Shown: piece after piece, positions 25,918 to 33,481 of the stretch
Position numbering within the stretch: the stretch's first letter is position 1
Layout: each line of letters opens with the position of its first letter
From: Ignavibacteria bacterium
GTDB taxonomy: Bacteria > Bacteroidota > Ignavibacteria > UBA10030 > SZUA-254
Assembly: GCA_016178625.1 (NCBI GenBank)
Contig: JACOSX010000130.1
Span: forward strand, 1 to 35,244
Reading direction: 5' to 3'
Length of the DNA: 35,244 nt
Program-made: the position numbers and the translations under genes
Notes under the pieces: generated by a model
Database searches by the model: none
What the model saw: only the letters and a program-made list of their open reading frames with translations
What the model was told of the DNA's origin: nothing

Positions 25918-25932
25918 GATGGCTCCTTCCTA

Positions 25933-26472
25933 TCACTTTCGTAACATCCGCTCGCCAAGCAAGACACCGCAGATGGTTTTGCCATCCACAATCTCTTGTC
26001 GTTCTATCATCATGATCGCTTCGGTTAATGGAAGTTTCTTCATCGTCATCGTCAGTTCTCCTTCTTCGAGCTGACGCCCTTTTGGCGCTGAGGTTAATTG
26101 AGTGGCAAGATAGATATGCAGCTTCTCGCTGCAAAAACCGGGCGTCGTGTAAATTGCCGTTAATTTTTTCCAATGGTCGGCGCGGTAGCCTGTTTCCTCT
26201 TCCAACTCTCGCTTTGCGCATTCGAGGGGATCTTCGCCCACATTTAATTTTCCGGCGGGCAATTCCCAGATAAATTCGTCAAACGGATATCGATGCTGGT
26301 TGATAAGGAGAATCTCCTCATCTGGGAAAACGGCGAGGACGACGGCTCCGCCGATGTGTTCAGCGACCTCACGAACGGATTTGTTGCCTGATGGATATTC
26401 AACATCATCCACGATGACGTTGAACACTCTCCCTTGATACAGGTTAGTTCTTTTGAGGAGCTTAAGCTTCAC
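25933..26472 (-). CDS. NUDIX hydrolase (ADP-ribose pyrophosphatase-like)
   Basis: A 179-residue hydrolase that likely cleaves ADP-ribose or a similar nucleoside diphosphate sugar. The Nudix box is complete: GKLNVGEDPLECAKRELEEETGY (G-x5-E-x7-REL-EE-x-G). The upstream residues YQGRVFNVIVDDVEYPSG and HRYPFDEFIWELPAG match the ADP-ribose pyrophosphatase type. I chose GTG 26472, with AAAGG five bases before it and an 11-base overlap with mscS; a frame open to 26568 lies inside mscS and its extra residues look unlike the family. Confidence 0.88.
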   Translation of the reverse strand: MKLKLLKRTNLYQGRVFNVIVDDVEYPSGNKSVREVAEHIGGAVVLAVFPDEEILLINQHRYPFDEFIWELPAGKLNVGEDPLECAKRELEEETGYRADHWKKLTAIYTTPGFCSEKLHIYLATQLTSAPKGRQLEEGELTMTMKKLPLTEAIMMIERQEIVDGKTICGVLLGERMLRK

Positions 26473-27532
26473 GAGAACCTTTTGCTTGGATGAGTCGTGC
26501 CACAGAAGGAATTTCAATTCCCGCATCGCTAAACACACGACAGATGAGTTCGCGAAGTTCTGCCTCAATGCCCGGTTTCCTTGTCACGTCGGGGGTGCGC
26601 GCGATAAGTTTCAGTTGAATTCCGGCCTCGCCAAGGTTCGAGACAACGACCTTAGGTTCGGGAAGTTTCTGAATGTCCGCTCGACCTATAACTACACCGA
26701 TCATGAGACCCCGGACCTTCGAGACATCAGTGCCATAGACAACGTTCACATCGACAACAACATTTGAGCTGAGATCGGGCATGGAGAGATTGACGATGCG
26801 GTTTTTCACAAGCTCGCCGTTCGGGACGATCACCAGGTTATTGTCGGGATTGACGATCCGTGTGCTGCGCAATCCGATCTGGTGAACTTCTCCTTCCTCG
26901 CCTGAAGGCAACCGAATCCGATCGCCGATCCTGATCGGTTGATCGACGAGGATGACGAACCATGCGATCATATTCGCAATGGTCTCCTGAGCAGCGAGGG
27001 CAATCGCCAACGACCCGACACCGAGCGAGACGAGCAAGCCTCCAATGTTCACGCCAAGATGATCGAGGATAATCATCCCTACAATGAAAAACAGGAGGAT
27101 ATTGACGAGCTTTGTTGTGAACGGAACGATCGTCGGTGTAATGTCGCTGCGGTTCTTCAGTGAAACTTTATCGGTGTACCATTCGATGGTGGCATTGAAG
27201 ATGCGCCCAAGGACGTGAAAGACAATGACGATAATGACGATGAAGAGCGTCACCGCGAGATAATCGAGGACCTGATGATGGGTAACATTCTCAGCGGTCA
27301 ATCCTTTCCGCATCTCCCTGATGCCGAGGCTACACCCACCGAGAATGCTGAGAGCGACAACCCTCGATTCAACGACTTGCAGAATACGGTTATACAGGGT
27401 CGTCTTTCCCTTGTCGATGAAGCGTCTGAAGAGAACATCAACAAGAGTCTTCATTAGTCTGCCCAGAGCCGCCGAGCCAACAACAATCAGCAATGCAATA
27501 AACGTATGTTTGATGATTTGATCTTCTAACAT
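26462..27532 (-). CDS. MscS-family mechanosensitive channel
   Basis: About 356 residues with four or more hydrophobic helices in the first half, then the pore-lining and beta-domain core: GVGSLAIALAAQETIANMIAWFVILVDQPIRIGDRI, the classic MscS TM3-to-beta segment with alternating Gly/Ala, followed by VHQIGLRSTRI and IVPNGELVKN. It would act as an inner-membrane pressure-release channel. I place the start at ATG 27532; a longer frame to 27652 overlaps pyrE. Small-conductance relatives differ mainly in N-terminal helix number, so no finer assignment is made. Confidence 0.9.
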   Translation of the reverse strand: MLEDQIIKHTFIALLIVVGSAALGRLMKTLVDVLFRRFIDKGKTTLYNRILQVVESRVVALSILGGCSLGIREMRKGLTAENVTHHQVLDYLAVTLFIVIIVIVFHVLGRIFNATIEWYTDKVSLKNRSDITPTIVPFTTKLVNILLFFIVGMIILDHLGVNIGGLLVSLGVGSLAIALAAQETIANMIAWFVILVDQPIRIGDRIRLPSGEEGEVHQIGLRSTRIVNPDNNLVIVPNGELVKNRIVNLSMPDLSSNVVVDVNVVYGTDVSKVRGLMIGVVIGRADIQKLPEPKVVVSNLGEAGIQLKLIARTPDVTRKPGIEAELRELICRVFSDAGIEIPSVARLIQAKGSREA

Positions 27533-27548
27533 CTGAGACCGACGTCGT

Positions 27549-28139
27549 TCATTGAATCTTTGAACTCGTGAGTTGTTCTCTACTCCCCGGTTTGTCGACA
27601 GGCTCTCCCCGTTTACACATTGGGCACTCCTCAGGTTTATAGGTGACAACATCCATCTTCATCGTCGAAAAGAGGTTTGGCAGATTATTCTTTCCACCAC
27701 TTCGGTCAACGATGGCACCGACACCGAGAACTATACCGCCCTGCTGTTGCACAATGGTAATGACTTCCTGTACTGATCCGCCCGTCGTGATAACATCTTC
27801 ACACACCAATACTTGTTCGCCGCGGGTAATTTCAAAGCCACGGCGAAGTTGAAGCCTGCCATCTTTCCGCTCCGCAAACATCGTACGGACATTGAGCTGC
27901 CGCCCTACTTCCTGCCCAACGACAATCCCGCCAAGTGCCGGGGCGATAACAACATCCACCCCTCGCGTTTTGAACGCCTTCGCGATGGCTCCACACAAGA
28001 GATCGGTGTTCTTCGGGTACTGCAACACTTTCGCGCACTGGAAATATTGCGGGCTGTGCAACCCTGAGGTTAATTGGAAATGTCCTTCGAGGAGAGCGCG
28101 GGACTGAGTAAACATGGAAAGTATTTCTTCACTCGTCAT
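27549..28139 (-). CDS. pyrE: Orotate phosphoribosyltransferase
   Basis: Transfers phosphoribose from PRPP to orotate in de novo pyrimidine synthesis. The 196 residues contain GHFQLTSGLHSPQYFQCA (substrate region), AERKDGRLQLRRGFEI (flexible loop) and the PRPP motif VLVCEDVITTGGS. A C-terminal CPMC pair is unusual for short PyrE but common in the longer archaeal/Bacteroidota-like subgroup. mscS starts 16 bases after its stop. Confidence 0.94.
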   Translation of the reverse strand: MTSEEILSMFTQSRALLEGHFQLTSGLHSPQYFQCAKVLQYPKNTDLLCGAIAKAFKTRGVDVVIAPALGGIVVGQEVGRQLNVRTMFAERKDGRLQLRRGFEITRGEQVLVCEDVITTGGSVQEVITIVQQQGGIVLGVGAIVDRSGGKNNLPNLFSTMKMDVVTYKPEECPMCKRGEPVDKPGSREQLTSSKIQ

Positions 28140-28193
28140 TGCTACCGTACGGAACGTTCATCTTGAATATCATTGCTGGAACCGAGGGATCAT

Positions 28194-28511
28194 TCACTTC
28201 TCCAGTTCATCGATCGCTTCTTCCATCTCGCTCCGGGCGTGCATATCCCCCACGAGCGCGGCAATCTCAATTCCACGCTCGAAGGTCTTCAATGCTTCAT
28301 CGTTCTTACCGAGCCTCGCGAACAACAGACCGAGCTGATGATAGGCGGGGACGTAGTTCGGATCGAGTGCCATCAATTCTTGAAACTTCGCAATCGCTTC
28401 CGGATAGCAGTGCGATGAAACGTATTCCAGGGCGATCGCGTAATGATTGAACGGATCGTTCGGATCCTGTTCAAGAAATTGTTGTAGTGTATCGAGCCGG
28501 GTGGTGCTCAT
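28194..28511 (-). CDS. Small TPR protein
   Basis: 105 residues forming two to three tetratricopeptide repeats: PNDPFNHYAIALEYVSSHCYPEAIAKFQELMALDPN, then PAYHQLGLLFARLGKNDEALKTFERGI, with a helical C-terminal cap. TPRs bind other proteins; the partner is unknown. The ATG overlaps the stop of the pterin dehydratase gene by four bases, so the two are coupled. No signal peptide is present, so it should be cytoplasmic. Confidence 0.8.
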   Translation of the reverse strand: MSTTRLDTLQQFLEQDPNDPFNHYAIALEYVSSHCYPEAIAKFQELMALDPNYVPAYHQLGLLFARLGKNDEALKTFERGIEIAALVGDMHARSEMEEAIDELEK

Positions 28512-28783
28512 AGGTTCTCGATCTCGCGCGCCAGATTAAAGTCCTTCTCTGTCAGTCCACCCGCGCTGTGCGTCGAGAGTGTTAGCGTCACCCTGTTCCA
28601 GCGAATGTCGATATCCGGATGATGATTCGCCTTCTCCGCAAGAAGCGCGATGGAATTGACAAACCCCATCGCGTGTATAAAATCTTTCAATTGGTACGTT
28701 TTCTTGATCTCCTTCCCGTATTTCACCCAGTCCTTGAGTGATTGGAGTTCCCGAGCTATTTGATCATCAGCATAGAGTCCCAT
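28508..28783 (-). CDS. 4a-hydroxytetrahydrobiopterin dehydratase (pterin-4a-carbinolamine dehydratase)
   Basis: A 91-residue enzyme dehydrating 4a-hydroxy-tetrahydropterins during pterin recycling. The family signature is clear: ANHHPDIDIRWNRVTLTLSTHSAGGLTEKD, with the paired histidines and the aspartate that act in catalysis. Many bacteria carry it without a phenylalanine hydroxylase, for folate or molybdopterin side roles. It lies between the TPR and deformylase genes, near the CADD-like gene. Confidence 0.92.
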   Translation of the reverse strand: MGLYADDQIARELQSLKDWVKYGKEIKKTYQLKDFIHAMGFVNSIALLAEKANHHPDIDIRWNRVTLTLSTHSAGGLTEKDFNLAREIENL

Positions 28784-28801
28784 ACGTCCTCCTTACAACT
28801 A

Positions 28802-29329
28802 TTATAATACATGAACAGATTTTGATGCGCCGGATATTTTTGCCCACTCGCTCCGCAGGATAATATGTTTGGAATCGATTGCACGATCAACCGCAAGGAC
28901 ACCATTGATATGATCGATCTCATGTTGGAGCAACTCCGAAAGTCCACCCACGGCTTCCAGATGCTGTTTCTTCCCGTTCTCGTCGTAATACGTGACGGTG
29001 ATCTTTGCGTGCCGCTTGACCTTTACCATGATGTCCGGGAACGAGAAACAGTCGTCCCACATTGTCATCAGCTGCCTCGAGCGTTTGGTAATTTCCGGAT
29101 TGATGATGGCGACCGGTTCATCCATGTTGATGAAGATAACTCTCTTCCCTACACCGATCTGCGGCGCTACAATCCCTCTGCCAAACCCGCGCGATATGCG
29201 GAAATTGTTCAGCGTATCGCGGAGATCTTGAATTGTTCGGTCAACCTCTGGGTCAGCGAAATTCCTCACCTTCTCACACTTCACGCGGAGTACAGGATTG
29301 CCGAGAAGGAGAATCTCTCCGATCGCCAT
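28802..29329 (-). CDS. def: Peptide deformylase family protein with variant motifs
   Basis: A 175-residue protein that would remove the formyl group from nascent peptides. The metal site is complete: Cys in motif 2 and both histidines in QHEIDH (motif 3). Motif 1 reads GIVAPQIG rather than GLAAPQ, and motif 2 reads DDCFSFP rather than EGCLS, so it departs from standard Def and resembles the divergent deformylase-like branches. Whether it is the main deformylase or a paralog cannot be told from this window. It starts three bases after the CADD-like gene ends. Confidence 0.8.
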   Translation of the reverse strand: MAIGEILLLGNPVLRVKCEKVRNFADPEVDRTIQDLRDTLNNFRISRGFGRGIVAPQIGVGKRVIFINMDEPVAIINPEITKRSRQLMTMWDDCFSFPDIMVKVKRHAKITVTYYDENGKKQHLEAVGGLSELLQHEIDHINGVLAVDRAIDSKHIILRSEWAKISGASKSVHVL

Positions 29330-29332
29330 GTG

Positions 29333-30022
29333 TTAGTTCATCGATGGTTGCACGTATGCGCGGTACACACCATCAAGCAATCGCAGCATCGCCCTTGAGG
29401 AGCGCTCTGCCGCGTCAAGGCACGCGTGCCGATCTTCACTGGTCGTTGCATGGCGCTCAAGAATGTTTCGCTCACCTGCGGAATGATAGATATCCGCTTC
29501 CTGATGGACGATGAAGAACGATAAGGCAGTCTCATCAGTGACATCATAGAAGTTCTTCAGCCCTTCGATCTTCACTCTGGCGACTTCGGGGATCTGCGAT
29601 TCGTACGCATATAATGCGGCGACACCTTCAAGATACGTACCATTGCGTGTCAGTGCACGCAAAGCCTCAATCGCTTCTTCCGTCTCGGGCAACATCGCAG
29701 AAGCCGCGGCATCAGTCGCATTCACGCCAAGCGATTCGGCGAACTTCATCCACAATCCCGGATGGTTTCCCTCTCCGCGCTCCTCCTCAATCAAATTTTC
29801 GAGAAGCTCCTGACGAACGGAAAGCTGCGGCGTGTTTGCGTGCGTCGCGCTCAAGAAGGTCGGGAATGCCTGGACAAAGTGATAGTATTGCTTCGCATAC
29901 TCGCGCAACGCTTCGCGGCTAAGCTTGCCCATTGTCCATGTCTGATAGAAGAGATGATTGAGCATAGCATTCTGCTTGATCACCTCATCGAGCTGATGTA
30001 AGAACGATGTGGAATTATTCAT
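29333..30022 (-). CDS. CADD-like diiron protein (candidate pABA synthase)
   Basis: A 229-residue heme-oxygenase-fold protein close to Chlamydia CADD: FLHQLDEVIKQN, LFYQTW, YAKQYYHFVQAFPTFLSA, NLIEEERGEGNHPGLW, GVAALYAYESQIPEVARVKIEGL. With a constant offset of one residue, every key CADD position is kept: Tyr26 (Tyr27 in CADD), Lys151 (Lys152) and metal ligands Glu80, His87, Glu141, His173, Asp177, His180. CADD is reported to make p-aminobenzoate by sacrificing its own tyrosine. The neighbours (pterin dehydratase, deformylase) fit a folate theme. ATG 30022 has GAGGAGA upstream; a frame to 30163 has unrelated extra residues. Confidence 0.88.
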   Translation of the reverse strand: MNNSTSFLHQLDEVIKQNAMLNHLFYQTWTMGKLSREALREYAKQYYHFVQAFPTFLSATHANTPQLSVRQELLENLIEEERGEGNHPGLWMKFAESLGVNATDAAASAMLPETEEAIEALRALTRNGTYLEGVAALYAYESQIPEVARVKIEGLKNFYDVTDETALSFFIVHQEADIYHSAGERNILERHATTSEDRHACLDAAERSSRAMLRLLDGVYRAYVQPSMN

Positions 30023-30324
30023 AGATTCTCCTCTGTGGTAAGTGAAAGTTTGTACTGAATCAATGGCTAAATAGAATTCGGAGTCAAGAATGGACACCCC
30101 CTTGAAAAAAGGATGTTCACTTGGCAGTTCCAATGTTTTTTGTTCGGCACCTATTGAACTCAACCCTCCCCCTTCTCTAAAGTTTAGAGAAGGGGGAGGG
30201 CAGGGAGAGGGATGAGTCCCCTGAGACGATACGCTTACAGGCAGTAAAGAGCGCTCGTGCGTAACATCATTTAGTCATTGTCCTTGAACAAGGGACGTTC
30301 AATCCGCAGTTGCCAATCAAAAAT
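30023..30324. repeat. Hairpin repeat flanked by imperfect direct repeats
   Basis: No gene in these 302 bases. CCCTCCCCCTTCTCTAAA (30165-30182) and its exact reverse complement (30184-30201) form an 18-bp stem around one G. Outside it, two similar 36-base stretches (30100-30135 and 30282-30317) share CCTTGAA, GGA, GTTCA, GCAGTT and CCAAT at matching spacing. No T-run follows the stem on either strand, so it is not a standard terminator. This looks like an intergenic repeat cassette. The strong ribosome site of the CADD-like gene lies at its left edge. Confidence 0.55.
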
Positions 30325-31140
30325 TTAAAAGAATCCTTCTGCTCGTCTCACTTTTCCTAGCGTATGTCCAAGGAATCGCTCGCCGATTTCCGAGAACCGA
30401 TACGGGATGTCGCTGACGAAGAATTGCACGTTCCCTTTCAACCTGCTCGGGTTGCGAAGATGTTGCTCTTCAAGGACTTGTTCAACGTCGGAGGCTGTCG
30501 CTTTTCCGGAATCGATGAGCGTCACACCATCAACGACCGTCCTGATGACGTTTTCCAGGATCGGGTAATGCGTGCAGCCGAGGACGAGCGTATCGATCTT
30601 CTGAAGCTTCAGCGGGAAGAGATATTCTTTCGCGATCATCTCGGTTGCTTTGTGATCGATCCATCCTTCTTCAGCGAGCGGCACAAACAACGGACATGCC
30701 TGACCGATGACTTCCGCCGATGCATCAAACTGGCGGATGGCGTTTGCGTACGCATTGCTCGCGATTGTTCCCACCGTGCCGATGACACCGATGCGTTTTT
30801 TCTTCGTCGCACTAACGGCAGCTCTTGCTCCCGGCACGATCACGCCAACGACAGGAACCTTCGAGTGTTTCTGCACAACTTCCAGCGCAACCGACGAGAC
30901 CGTGTTGCAGGCGACGACGATCATTTTCACCTGATGACTCACCAGAAAGTCCGTATCCTGCGCGGCGTACTCGCGGACAACCTGCGGCGATTTGGGTCCG
31001 TAAGGGACTCGCGCCGTATCCCCGAAATAGACAAGATTCTCGTGCGGCAATCTCTCGACCAGCGCCCGCACTACTGTTAAACCACCAATTCCCGAATCAA
31101 AAACGCCGATTGGCTGTGCCTGTTGAGGCTTGGAAGTCAT
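30325..31140 (-). CDS. murI: Glutamate racemase
   Basis: Supplies D-glutamate for peptidoglycan. The 271 residues contain IGVFDSGIGGLTVV at the N-terminus, FGDTARVPYG, the first catalytic cysteine in VVACNTVS and the second in LGCTHYP. Length is standard. It stands alone between two repeat-rich intergenic regions. A 238-residue frame on the other strand is its shadow. ATG 31140 is supported by the immediate start of the conserved domain; no strong ribosome site was noted. Confidence 0.95.
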   Translation of the reverse strand: MTSKPQQAQPIGVFDSGIGGLTVVRALVERLPHENLVYFGDTARVPYGPKSPQVVREYAAQDTDFLVSHQVKMIVVACNTVSSVALEVVQKHSKVPVVGVIVPGARAAVSATKKKRIGVIGTVGTIASNAYANAIRQFDASAEVIGQACPLFVPLAEEGWIDHKATEMIAKEYLFPLKLQKIDTLVLGCTHYPILENVIRTVVDGVTLIDSGKATASDVEQVLEEQHLRNPSRLKGNVQFFVSDIPYRFSEIGERFLGHTLGKVRRAEGFF

Positions 31141-31295
31141 ACATTCTGAGCAATATAGGAAACTCAGGCGGGATTATCAAACCGAGACCCCGATCAATCC
31201 TGAGTAGCAGTGAATGATCATTTCACCACCTGAACAGCAACTGCCCAGTTTAGATTACGAAGTAAACTACCATCTCCATAGACTATGGTTTTCAT

Positions 31296-31416
31296 GACCC
31301 CCTCGTCCCGATGCATCGGGACACCCCCCCTCACTGAGGGGAGAAAAATCTTTCTTCCCTTCACAAGTCCGAAGGACTCCTTTGGAGGGGAGACGTCACG
31401 TAGTGACAGAGGGGTC
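31296..31416. repeat. MITE- or REP-like 121-base element
   Basis: Near-matching terminal inverted repeats GACCCCCTCGTC (31296-31307) and GACAGAGGGGTC (31405-31416) agree at 10 of 12 positions. Inside are GTCCCGATGCATCGGGAC (a perfect 18-base palindrome), CCCCTCACTGAGGGG, AGTCCGAAGGACT and GTCACGTAGTGAC hairpins. There is no coding capacity. The multi-hairpin layout fits a mobilised non-autonomous repeat or clustered REP unit; no target-site duplication was identified. The rest of the 391-base gap (31141-31531) has no gene. Confidence 0.5.
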
Positions 31417-31445
31417 GCAAGACAATGGCAAAACCAATTGCTTGT

Positions 31446-31488
31446 AACCACCGTCAAAGGTCACCTCAGGCGACCAAAGATGGTGGTT
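31446..31488. repeat. Long structured hairpin downstream of the DUF5655 gene
   Basis: AACCACCGTC pairs with GATGGTGGTT (one G-U), then an AAA/AAA internal loop, then GGTC with GACC enclosing nine bases. It lies 44 bases past the stop of the minus-strand DUF5655 gene. On the minus strand no U-run follows; on the plus strand only TTTT does, so termination is weakly supported. It could be a repeat or a structured RNA piece. Confidence 0.4.
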
Positions 31489-31531
31489 TTCTGTAGCCAA
31501 ATCCATTTGGAATGACACCTTCCCGTTTCCC

Positions 31532-31945
31532 TCAACTGCTCTTCATCAATGTGTAAGAACGCCTGAGCAGACTCAGCAACCGTTTGTCGATCTCCTCCGT
31601 GTCTTCAAGCCGGACGAAGTGCGCGAAACGGCGCTTCGATGCCTGCACCGTCTTGTGGATGGGATAGTCATTGACTTCTTCATCGAGTAAGAACTCAATG
31701 TCCATCCATCTCTTTTTTGGTTTGAGTGCGAGGAATGTACTCGACGTTTTTAGCAGTATGCAATTCTTCACCGGGCTCACGTTTACTTTCCCGAACTTTC
31801 TCACCTCTGCGAGCAACATCTTATAGACCCGCTCCACGTTCGGACTCTTGTTGAGGAAATGATCTTCCGGATCCACCCGCACGCAACTGTGTGATTGATT
31901 TTTGTGTTTGAAGTTTCGCTTGCAGTTGGGGCAGACCCATGTCAT
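31532..31945 (-). CDS. DUF5655-type protein with N-terminal zinc finger
   Basis: A 137-residue protein. The N-terminus has C-x2-C then H-x3-C spaced as a zinc finger (CPNCKRNF ... QSHSCVRV), and the rest (from about residue 35) resembles the DUF5655 domain, ending KRRFAHFVRLEDTEEIDKRLLSLLRRSY. The family's function is unknown to me. Its ATG overlaps the end of the tag gene by four bases, so it is coupled to a DNA-repair enzyme, which hints at a nucleic-acid link but does not prove one. Confidence 0.75.
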   Translation of the reverse strand: MTWVCPNCKRNFKHKNQSHSCVRVDPEDHFLNKSPNVERVYKMLLAEVRKFGKVNVSPVKNCILLKTSSTFLALKPKKRWMDIEFLLDEEVNDYPIHKTVQASKRRFAHFVRLEDTEEIDKRLLSLLRRSYTLMKSS

Positions 31946-32517
31946 AGCTCGTTGTATCGAAAGCAGGAGACAATATGATCATTCACCATCCCGCAAGCCT
32001 GCATGAAGGCATAGCAGATCGTCGAGCCGACAAACTTGAATCCTCGTTTCTTGAGATTTTTGCCCATGGAATCGGACTCCGGAGTGCTCGGAGGAATTTC
32101 CTTCAACGATTTCCGTGCATTCTTCTTCGGCTTCCCGCCGACGAATTGCCAGATGTAGCTATCGAATGAGCCGAACTCCTTTTGCAGATCAAGAAATGCT
32201 CTTGCATTCTGAACAGCCGCTTCAATCTTCAGCTTGTTCCTGATGATGCCTTCATTCGAGAGCAACAGTTTGATCTTTTTCGTGTCGTACCGTGCGATCT
32301 TTGTTGCATCGAACTTGTCAAACGCCGCCCGATAGTTCTCTCGCTTCCGAAGAACGGTGATCCAGCTTAATCCCGCCTGTGCACCCTCGAGGATCAGCAT
32401 TTCAAACAACTTCCGGTCGTCGTGGACGGGTACGCCCCACTCACGATCGTGGTAGAGAACATAAAGTGGGTCGCTGTTGCCCCACGGACAACGCGTTACA
32501 GGTCGCTTTGTGGTCAT
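31942..32517 (-). CDS. tag: DNA-3-methyladenine glycosylase I
   Basis: Removes 3-methyladenine from alkylated DNA. The 191 residues show RCPWGNSDPLYVLYHDREWGVP, AGLSWITVLRKRENYRAAF (helix-hairpin region with the base-pocket residues) and GSTICYAFMQACGMVNDHIVSC. The zinc ligands of the Tag family (first Cys, early His, late His and Cys) are all present. ATG 32517 forms an ATGA overlap with the upstream membrane-protein gene; a longer frame to 32547 has non-family residues. Confidence 0.94.
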   Translation of the reverse strand: MTTKRPVTRCPWGNSDPLYVLYHDREWGVPVHDDRKLFEMLILEGAQAGLSWITVLRKRENYRAAFDKFDATKIARYDTKKIKLLLSNEGIIRNKLKIEAAVQNARAFLDLQKEFGSFDSYIWQFVGGKPKKNARKSLKEIPPSTPESDSMGKNLKKRGFKFVGSTICYAFMQACGMVNDHIVSCFRYNEL

Positions 32518-32804
32518 CGCTTCTGCACACTTGCGATGAGACCCCACACCGTGACGCTGACCAACACCGGATAGATCAAAAATAAATCCACACGAATGTT
32601 ATATCCCTGCACCTTGCAGTACCACTCCCACGGCGCAAATACTCCCCACACTCCCGCTGCGACCAAAAGGGGCCACGCCCGAAACCGCCGAAACGAGCGG
32701 AGCAGAAGAAAGAGAACAACCAAGACCAAAGACACCGCTCCAATTCTTTCAGGATGCCAGATGAAAGGTTGAATAGGTTCGAATATCCATTTAAGCAAGT
32801 CCAT
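32514..32804 (-). CDS. Small three-helix membrane protein, unknown function
   Basis: 96 residues with about three membrane helices (IGAVSLVLVVLFLLL, PLLVAAGVWGVFAPW, LFLIYPVLVSVTVWGLIA) and short polar connections. No family is recognised. The stop overlaps the tag start by four bases (ATGA), indicating translational coupling. The clean hydrophobic pattern and coupling support a real gene. Confidence 0.7.
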   Translation of the reverse strand: MDLLKWIFEPIQPFIWHPERIGAVSLVLVVLFLLLRSFRRFRAWPLLVAAGVWGVFAPWEWYCKVQGYNIRVDLFLIYPVLVSVTVWGLIASVQKR

Positions 32805-32874
32805 GCACTAACACAACGTTGTGTTTATTTCCGAATCAACACCGTCAAAAAAAAATCACTGTCACAACTGAAAA

Positions 32875-33354
32875 CTAAAATGCGATTCCAACCTGGACAC
32901 CGGGCCACACAAAGAAGCCGTCGTGTATCAGGAAATATACTGTGCCTCTGAAAAGAAATCCTCCGGAAGATCGGTATTCGAATCCGGGTCCGATGTAGAG
33001 ATAAGCGGTTGATGCATCGCTCGAGAACGGTCCAGAGCTTGTGGATGCTGTAACAGCAACGACACCGCCAGCGATACAAGGAGCAGCATCTTTAGTTGTC
33101 GGATAGAGTCTCGCTCCTCCGCTGAAGAACGTGACGCTACCATTCGAACCACCGAGTATAGAAAGTCCCGCCTCAATCCCTACTCGCTCCTCAATCGTGT
33201 GTTGGAAAGAAAACGAATAGAGAAGGCATCGGCCGAGGAGTTCGATGGTAAAATCGTTTCGCAAGTCGGCTTTGCTGCCTGCCTGTACATTGCCGGAAGG
33301 GAACAAGGTAAGAACGATTACAACAATCACGAATGTGTTTCGCAGGGTATTCAT
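32875..33354 (-). CDS. Small secreted/outer-membrane beta-barrel-like protein
   Basis: A 159-residue protein with a Sec signal peptide (MNTLRNTFVIVVIVLTLFPSGNVQA) and a mature part of alternating hydrophobic/glycine strands ending in VGIAF with a C-terminal phenylalanine, typical for eight-strand outer-membrane barrels. ATG 33354 has AAGGAGA seven bases upstream, which decides against the longer frame to 33462. It stands alone; function unknown. Confidence 0.72.
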   Translation of the reverse strand: MNTLRNTFVIVVIVLTLFPSGNVQAGSKADLRNDFTIELLGRCLLYSFSFQHTIEERVGIEAGLSILGGSNGSVTFFSGGARLYPTTKDAAPCIAGGVVAVTASTSSGPFSSDASTAYLYIGPGFEYRSSGGFLFRGTVYFLIHDGFFVWPGVQVGIAF

Positions 33355-33481
33355 GTTGCGTCTCCTTTCTATATGTTGATAGTTGGTGAATGACCTCAGG
33401 TTATTGAACGTTCCCGGCTGCATAGCAATAACAAATACCGTGTTGATGTTATGTACATACATCCTCTCTTGATCGGCATAA

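Noticed and set aside
30165-30201. Bidirectional intrinsic terminator for murI
   Set aside because: The stem is strong but no T-run follows on either strand, and it lies over 120 bases from the murI stop.
30364-31080. A 238-residue plus-strand ORF
   Set aside because: Shadow of murI; the minus-strand frame has both catalytic cysteines and full family motifs.
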